From Myxococcota bacterium (GTDB lineage Bacteria > Myxococcota_C > UBA6777), in contig CAUJFU010000254.1 in assembly GCA_963169055.1 (NCBI GenBank), positions 1-34,137 of the forward strand: DNA of 34,137 nt, given 5' to 3'. A model generated the notes under the pieces. It had not been told where the DNA came from. It searched no databases and was given only the letters and a program-made list of their open reading frames with translations. Position numbers and translations under genes: made by a program. Shown here one piece after another: positions 30,296-34,137 of the stretch. Positions within the stretch are counted from its first letter, which is position 1; each line of letters starts with the position of its first letter.

Positions 30296-32434
30296 ATGCC
30301 GAACAAAAACCTGTCCACAGCAGATGGATCGATAGAGTCCCACGCTTCGCAAAGCACGGAAAACGACCAGCGGGAGTTTCGCGCTTCGCAAAATACGGAA
30401 GGAAGACAAGAAGAGTCTAAAGCAGGCAGTTCAACGGAGTCTCACGCTTCGCAAATCACGGAAAATAGGGAAGGAAGACAAGAAGAACCTACCGCAGACG
30501 GTTTAAAGGAGTCTTGCGATCCGCAAAGCACCGAGCAGCGGAGCGCGTTGTTGATTACAGGTGCGGGCGGATACATCGGTCGTTTGCTCTTGCGTGCGTT
30601 GGCAAAAGAGCCGGGTGGATTCCACACGATCGTTGCGATGGATATCCGAATTCCTGATCCGCCCGAACGCATCGACGGTATCACCTACCTTCAACAAGAT
30701 ATCCGAGATCCTTCGATCGAGGGGGTATTTGCGCGATACAAGATCGATACGCTCGTTCACCTCGCTTCGATCGTGACTCCGCCCAAAGGCATGGATCGCG
30801 CCTTTCAATACGCGGTAGATGTCGAAGGCACAAAACATATCGTTCGCGCTTTTCTTGCCCACCAAGGAAAAAAACTGATCGTCACAAGCAGCGGTGCGGC
30901 TTATGGCTATCACCCCGACAATCCTCCCCTACTCACCGAGGATTGCACGCTGCGTGGAAATCAAGTCTTCGCCTATTCGGATCACAAGCGGCTTGTGGAA
31001 GAGTATCTCGCGCAAGTGCGCGCACAATCCCCTCAACTTCGACAGCTAATCTTGCGCCCCGGAACCATCCTTGGCGCGTCCGTTTCCAACCAGATCACCG
31101 ATATCTTTGAAAAGCCGATCATCACGGGTCTCAAAGGCTCCACCGTCCCCTTCCAATTTGTCTGGGATCAAGACGTCGTGCAGGCCCTGCTGCTCGGCAT
31201 CCATACCCCGAAAACAGGCATCTACAATCTGATCGGTGATGGCATCCTCACTCTGCGCGAGATCGCAACGCTGCTTCAAAAACCCTATGTTGCGATCCCT
31301 CCTGCTCTGCTCGAACGATCGCTCTCTCACCTCAAGCGATGGAACCTGACGCAGTACGGGCCAGAACAGATCTTGTTTCTCAAACATCGCCCTGTCCTCT
31401 CCAACGAACGACTCAAACGCGATTTCGGCTACACCCCCCAAAAAACATCCCGCGAAGTCTTCTTCCTCTACCTCCAAAGCAAAAAAAGCACATCCCCCCA
31501 TCTTCCCGCTGCATCGGCCTCTTCGTCAAAGAACTCTACTTCTTCCGCTGCATCGGCCTCTTCGTCAAAACAACACGCATCTTCCGCTGCATCGGCCTCT
31601 TCGTCAAAACAACACGCACCTTTCGCTGCATCGGCCTCAAAAGTTATCGTGATCACGGGTGCAGCGGGAGGAATTGGACGGGCGCTTGCCTTGCGTTTTG
31701 GGCAGCCGAACCACTGTCTCGCTCTGCTTGATATCGACGAGACGGGCTTGATCGAAACAAGCCGGTGGGTCGCTGAACAAGGAAGCGAAGTGCTCACCTA
31801 TCCTTGCGACATCCGCGATCTGTCGGCTTGTCAACGCACCTTTGACGCGATCATCGGGCATTGGGGGCACATCGATATCCTAATCAACAACGCAGGGATC
31901 ACCCACCGCAGCCTACTCTCCGAAACACGCGCCGAAGTCCTTCACCGCGTGATGGATGTCAACTTCTTTGGGGCCGTTCATTGCACACAGTGCGCGCTCC
32001 CAAGCCTAAAGGCCCGCAAAGGAACCATTGCGACGATATCGAGTATCGCGGGCTTTGCTCCCCTTGTCGGGCGCACAGGGTACGCCGCAAGCAAGCACGC
32101 ACTCCACGGATTCTTCGACTCCTTGCGTGCTGAACTCGAAGGTGCTGGTGTCCACGTCCTCTTGGTCTGTCCCTCCTTCACCCAAACCGCTATCGAACAA
32201 AACGCCCTCTCAGGAAACGGCCAACGCACACAAAGTAAGATCCGCGAAACCATCGGACAGATCGCCTCCCCCGAGCAACTCGCCGACGCCATCGCCCTCG
32301 CCATCGAACAACGACAAGATCTGCTTCTTCCCTCCGCCCTCTCGAAGATGTCCTACCTGCTTTCCCGCATCGCCCCCCCGCTTTACACCCGCATCATGCG
32401 CGCCAAACAGGGCAAAGAATTCGGGCTCTCTTGA
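30296..32434 (+). CDS. Fusion of an extended NAD-dependent epimerase/dehydratase-like SDR and a classical SDR
   Basis: 712 residues from ATG at 30296 (GAGAGA upstream); the frame is open 37 codons earlier inside repeat copy A without support. Residues 1-80 are a polar, low-complexity stretch with a repeating ASQ-x-TE motif. Module 1 (about 84-395) is an extended SDR: TGAGGYIG Rossmann motif, DIRDPSIEGVF, HLASIVTPP, VTSSGAAYG, and catalytic Y227-K231 in FAYSDHK. A Ser/Ala linker (about 400-448) is built of 13-residue repeats. Module 2 (about 449-712) is a classical SDR: TGAAGGIGRAL, ILINNAG, SSIAG, and catalytic Y596-K600 in GYAASKHAL. Both active sites look complete, so it probably carries out two NAD(P)-linked steps on a sugar, lipid or polyketide-like substrate (inference). 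Inverted repeat copies flank the gene. Confidence 0.9.
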   Translation: MPNKNLSTADGSIESHASQSTENDQREFRASQNTEGRQEESKAGSSTESHASQITENREGRQEEPTADGLKESCDPQSTEQRSALLITGAGGYIGRLLLRALAKEPGGFHTIVAMDIRIPDPPERIDGITYLQQDIRDPSIEGVFARYKIDTLVHLASIVTPPKGMDRAFQYAVDVEGTKHIVRAFLAHQGKKLIVTSSGAAYGYHPDNPPLLTEDCTLRGNQVFAYSDHKRLVEEYLAQVRAQSPQLRQLILRPGTILGASVSNQITDIFEKPIITGLKGSTVPFQFVWDQDVVQALLLGIHTPKTGIYNLIGDGILTLREIATLLQKPYVAIPPALLERSLSHLKRWNLTQYGPEQILFLKHRPVLSNERLKRDFGYTPQKTSREVFFLYLQSKKSTSPHLPAASASSSKNSTSSAASASSSKQHASSAASASSSKQHAPFAASASKVIVITGAAGGIGRALALRFGQPNHCLALLDIDETGLIETSRWVAEQGSEVLTYPCDIRDLSACQRTFDAIIGHWGHIDILINNAGITHRSLLSETRAEVLHRVMDVNFFGAVHCTQCALPSLKARKGTIATISSIAGFAPLVGRTGYAASKHALHGFFDSLRAELEGAGVHVLLVCPSFTQTAIEQNALSGNGQRTQSKIRETIGQIASPEQLADAIALAIEQRQDLLLPSALSKMSYLLSRIAPPLYTRIMRAKQGKEFGLS
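31508..31639. repeat. 39-bp tandem repeat encoding the inter-SDR linker
   Basis: Units at 31508, 31547 and 31586 (39 bp each) and a partial one at 31625, sharing GCTGCATCGGCCTCTTCGTC. They encode AASASSSKQHASS-type 13-residue repeats, in frame. The last two full copies are almost identical, so the expansion is recent. Confidence 0.9.
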
Positions 32435-32455
32435 ACGGCAAGCCGCTCGCGAACA

Positions 32456-32577
32456 AAAAACCCCGTGTTCGCGCCATTTCAAGCGGCAGAGCTGTTGGCC
32501 TGAAAAATGTCGGTTCGCCCCGTCCATACGGGGTCAAGGGAGCCGCGCTCCCTTGCGGGGAGTGGGGCAGCGCCCCA
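32456..32577 (+). repeat. Structured dispersed repeat, copy B
   Basis: About 122 bp starting AAAAACCCCGTGTTCGCGCC and ending in three successive hairpins: CCCCGT-CCAT-ACGGGG, CAAGGGAGC-CGC-GCTCCCTTG and GTGGGGC-AGC-GCCCCAC. Copy A shows paired changes in the middle hairpin (CAAGGGGAC-GAA-GTTCCCTTG), so pairing is preserved. It begins 21 bp after the SDR stop and may also act as its terminator; the remaining 90 bp to the lipoprotein gene holds A/G-rich GGAAGG-type repeats. Confidence 0.8.
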
Positions 32578-32587
32578 CCAAACCTAT

Positions 32588-32690
32588 CCAACAAGCAATA
32601 CCGAGGGATATGACGGAAGGAGAGGGAGGGAAGGAATATGACGGAAGGATGGGGGGAGAAGGAATATTACGGAAGGAGAGGGCAAGAGTT
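32588..32690. repeat. Short purine-rich repeats at the lipoprotein 3' end
   Basis: GGGATATGACGGAAGGAGAGGG, then GGAATATGACGGAAGGATGGGG, then GGAATATTACGGAAGGAGAGGG: three direct copies of a ~33-bp unit built on ATATNACGGAAGGA. The last copy overlaps the stop region of the Cys-rich lipoprotein gene (minus strand, stop at 32667). Confidence 0.65.
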
Positions 32691-33887
32691 GGTGGCAGGA
32701 TCGATCGGCATACAAGCATAAGGATCGATGCCGGGAGCGGGACGAGCGCCGCCTGTGCAGCAGAGTTGACCTTGGGGGCAACCCGAAACGGTGCAAGTGC
32801 AGATGCCGATGGCATCGTTGGGTTGGAGGCAGGGTTCGCCTTTTTTGCAGTTGGCGTCGGTGCAAGACACGCAGAAGTTGGCGCGGCGAAGGGGAGCGCA
32901 AAAGCCTTCGTGACAAACGCGACCGATGCGAACGCAATCACAATCGTGTTTGCAAGCGACGGGGCATTGGGAGGGATCATAACCGGGCTTGCTTGGATCA
33001 CACACAGCGGTCTTTTTGCATTTTCCGCCAGCATCGGGATAGGTGCCATCGAGAACGCATTCATAACCTTCGGGACAGGTCAAACCAGCGATACCACCGC
33101 AGAATTGGCCTTCTGGATTGCACACACCTTTTTCCCAATGACCTTTCCATTGGCCATCTTCGCCGGCTTGTTGGCGGATGTGAGCGCGCAATGCGCAGAC
33201 GTTGCTGTGGGTTCCTTGGGGGGCGGGTGTATCGGCGCAGATCGGGGCGTAGTAATAGGGGCAAGCAGTGCTTTGGCTTGCGCAAGAGCCTTCGCGAACG
33301 GTGGAAGTGACGATGGGGCCGGCGTTTGCGAGATGTTGTTTGGCTTCGGCTTCCGAAGAGACGTTGATCGCGTAGAGATTGCGATAGGATTGGCCTTGTT
33401 CGTCTGCGGTTTCATATTCGAGGCAGTACTTGGTACGGACGCAAGCAGCGTGCAAGGAGTACGTTCCCGTTGCGCGAGGCCACAAGCTATACACAGCCAC
33501 GAGATAAGCGACATTGCGGGTGGCTTGGTAGGTGACGCTCACTTCGTTTTTGTAAGGAGCGCGGGTGTAAGCAACGCGAGCGCCGTTGTCGAGTGTATAG
33601 ATCGCGATCGCTGCACCATTAGAAGGATGGTAAGTTGCTTTGAAATGAAACGTGTAGCGATAGCCGAGTTTTCCGGGGAAACGATACATGTGTGCGCTAT
33701 CGATTCCCACAAATCGGCCTTTCATCGTCTGATCACAAGCCCAATCATTGGGGAAATAACGCAGCCAAGAAGGAACCGAAGTCATCGTCAATGGCGCAGA
33801 TTGGCGCTCCAACGATTCTTCTCCACAAGCCACGAAGCTCACAGAAGACAACAACATCGCCCACAACAATACGCGGAATCTTTTCAT
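32667..33887 (-). CDS. Cys-rich secreted lipoprotein
   Basis: 406 residues from ATG at 33887 (MKRFRVLLWAMLLSSVSF then VACGEE lipobox); the frame is open another 78 codons upstream, but that part overlaps a hairpin and the end of the neighbouring gene, so it is not taken as coding. After the lipidated Cys comes a ~150-residue beta-rich domain (YRFPGKLGYRYTFHFKATYHPSNG ... VYSLWPRATGTYSLHAAC), reminiscent of the pre-peptidase-type beta-sandwich of secreted deltaproteobacterial proteins. A Kazal/EGF-like Cys-rich region of about 20 cysteines follows (CPYYYAPICADTPAPQGTHSN, CPEGYECVLDGTYPDAGGKC, CKHDCDCVRIGRVCHEGFC, CCTGG). Probably surface-exposed; function unknown. It converges with the SDR fusion. 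Confidence 0.8.
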   Translation of the reverse strand: MKRFRVLLWAMLLSSVSFVACGEESLERQSAPLTMTSVPSWLRYFPNDWACDQTMKGRFVGIDSAHMYRFPGKLGYRYTFHFKATYHPSNGAAIAIYTLDNGARVAYTRAPYKNEVSVTYQATRNVAYLVAVYSLWPRATGTYSLHAACVRTKYCLEYETADEQGQSYRNLYAINVSSEAEAKQHLANAGPIVTSTVREGSCASQSTACPYYYAPICADTPAPQGTHSNVCALRAHIRQQAGEDGQWKGHWEKGVCNPEGQFCGGIAGLTCPEGYECVLDGTYPDAGGKCKKTAVCDPSKPGYDPSQCPVACKHDCDCVRIGRVCHEGFCAPLRRANFCVSCTDANCKKGEPCLQPNDAIGICTCTVSGCPQGQLCCTGGARPAPGIDPYACMPIDPATNSCPLLP

Positions 33888-33896
33888 CGTTTTTAA

Positions 33897-33936
33897 GGCG
33901 CGGAGACCCCCTTCTTTAGAGGGGGGAGGAAGCGCC
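33897..33936. terminator. Two-part hairpin over the stop codon of the right-edge gene
   Basis: Outer arms GGCGC (33897-33901) and GCGCC (33932-33936) enclose inner arms CCCCCT (33907-33912) and AGGGGG (33920-33925). The structure covers the TAA stop (33916-33918, minus strand) of the right-edge gene and ends 9 bp before the lipoprotein start. It could be a terminator or the end hairpin of a mobile element. Confidence 0.45.
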
Positions 33937-34137
33937 GTCCTTTCTTTGGATAAGGGTGGTGGTTCGGGCGGCCAGCCGAGTGGCGGCCTTCTTGACATTG
34001 ACGGAAGGGGTGAGGGTTTGGCCGTCGATGGTTTCGAGTGCGAAAAAGCCCGTGCTGCGCTTGCCTTTGACCCATCCTGTGCCTTTTTCTGTCCTGACCA
34101 AGTCGTGTTTGCGTAGCCCAAACAGTTTTCCTGTGGG
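33916..34137 (-). CDS. C-terminus of a possible IscB/RRXRR-type HNH endonuclease (partial, 5' end off window)
   Basis: 73 residues in a frame open to the right edge and ending TAA at 33916. The sequence (KLFGLRKHDLVRT, GTGWVKGKRSTGFFALETIDG, SVNVKKAATRLAARTTTLIQRKDG) has the pattern of the C-terminal domain of IscB-like RRXRR/HNH nucleases: a hydrophobic-G-D-x-V-R start, then GxVxGxRSxGxF, then a closing (R/L)xxRxTTLIQR(K/R)DG. This is recognised from memory of the family; the RuvC, HNH and bridge-helix parts that would prove it lie outside the window. In OMEGA systems the guide (omega) RNA normally lies upstream of iscB, also outside. The TTG at 34101 is not a real start. A hairpin covers the stop codon. 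Confidence 0.5.
   Translation of the reverse strand, partial: PTGKLFGLRKHDLVRTEKGTGWVKGKRSTGFFALETIDGQTLTPSVNVKKAATRLAARTTTLIQRKDGASSPL

Noticed and set aside
31508-31639. CRISPR-like array of 39-bp units
   Set aside because: The repeats are in frame within the SDR fusion and code for its linker.
32028-33896. 622-codon plus-strand open frame over the SDR end and lipoprotein
   Set aside because: It crosses the structured repeat and is antisense to the Cys-rich lipoprotein; Ala-rich shadow composition.
33888-34121. N-terminal extension of the Cys-rich lipoprotein
   Set aside because: It would bury the signal peptide 78 residues in and overlap the right-edge gene in another frame; ATG at 33887 directly precedes the signal sequence.

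Overview
The window looks like chromosomal DNA of a Gram-negative predatory or social type of bacterium, most likely Myxococcota/Bradymonadota-like (inference). The reasons are several Ser/Thr protein kinases with zinc-ribbon, PEGA, cyclic-nucleotide-binding or FGE-like extra domains; many large lipoproteins; a secreted caspase-fold protein; TPR plus OmpA-like surface proteins; and a fused KorA. Housekeeping genes (argF, groES-groEL, korA-korB, adk) are embedded among these accessory genes. No rRNA, tRNA, CRISPR array or complete insertion sequence was recognised.

Layout. 1-349: C-terminus of a membrane protein with a PEGA domain (+). 372-2306: zinc-ribbon Ser/Thr kinase with two cyclic-nucleotide-binding folds (-). 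2464-4960: argF followed closely by an HD-domain phosphohydrolase (-). 5033-11659 (-), in transcription order: ECF-type sigma factor, single-TM protein with a DUF4384-like domain (candidate anti-sigma/sensor), caspase-fold lipoprotein ending in a beta-barrel-like domain, and a 969-residue lipoprotein with Ig-like and vWA-like parts. 12138-14267: groES-groEL with sigma-70-like promoter and terminator (-). 14659-17649 (+): zinc-ribbon kinase-like protein lacking the DFG aspartate and carrying a periplasmic FGE-like domain. 17736-22517 (+): 1593-residue TPR/OmpA-like exported protein. 22580-23242: unknown protein. 23524-27026 (+): korA, korB, adk. 27108-27947 (-): XRE regulator, divergent from a ThDP-dependent acetolactate-synthase-like enzyme (28305-30065, +). 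30296-32434 (+): fusion of two short-chain dehydrogenase/reductase (SDR) modules, flanked by two inverted copies of a ~123-bp structured repeat. 32667-33887 (-): Cys-rich lipoprotein. 33916-34137 (-): C-terminus of a protein resembling IscB/RRXRR-type HNH endonucleases, running off the right edge.

Two themes run across the genes. First, short tandem duplications are unusually common. Three genes (HD protein, sigma factor, adk) carry a duplicate of their own 3' end, stop codon included, just downstream; the sigma-factor 5' region, the groEL terminator and several protein linkers are also tandemly duplicated. Second, many genes encode envelope-facing sensors and structures, and the sigma / DUF4384-like / caspase-lipoprotein / giant-lipoprotein run is the best candidate for an undescribed functional system.
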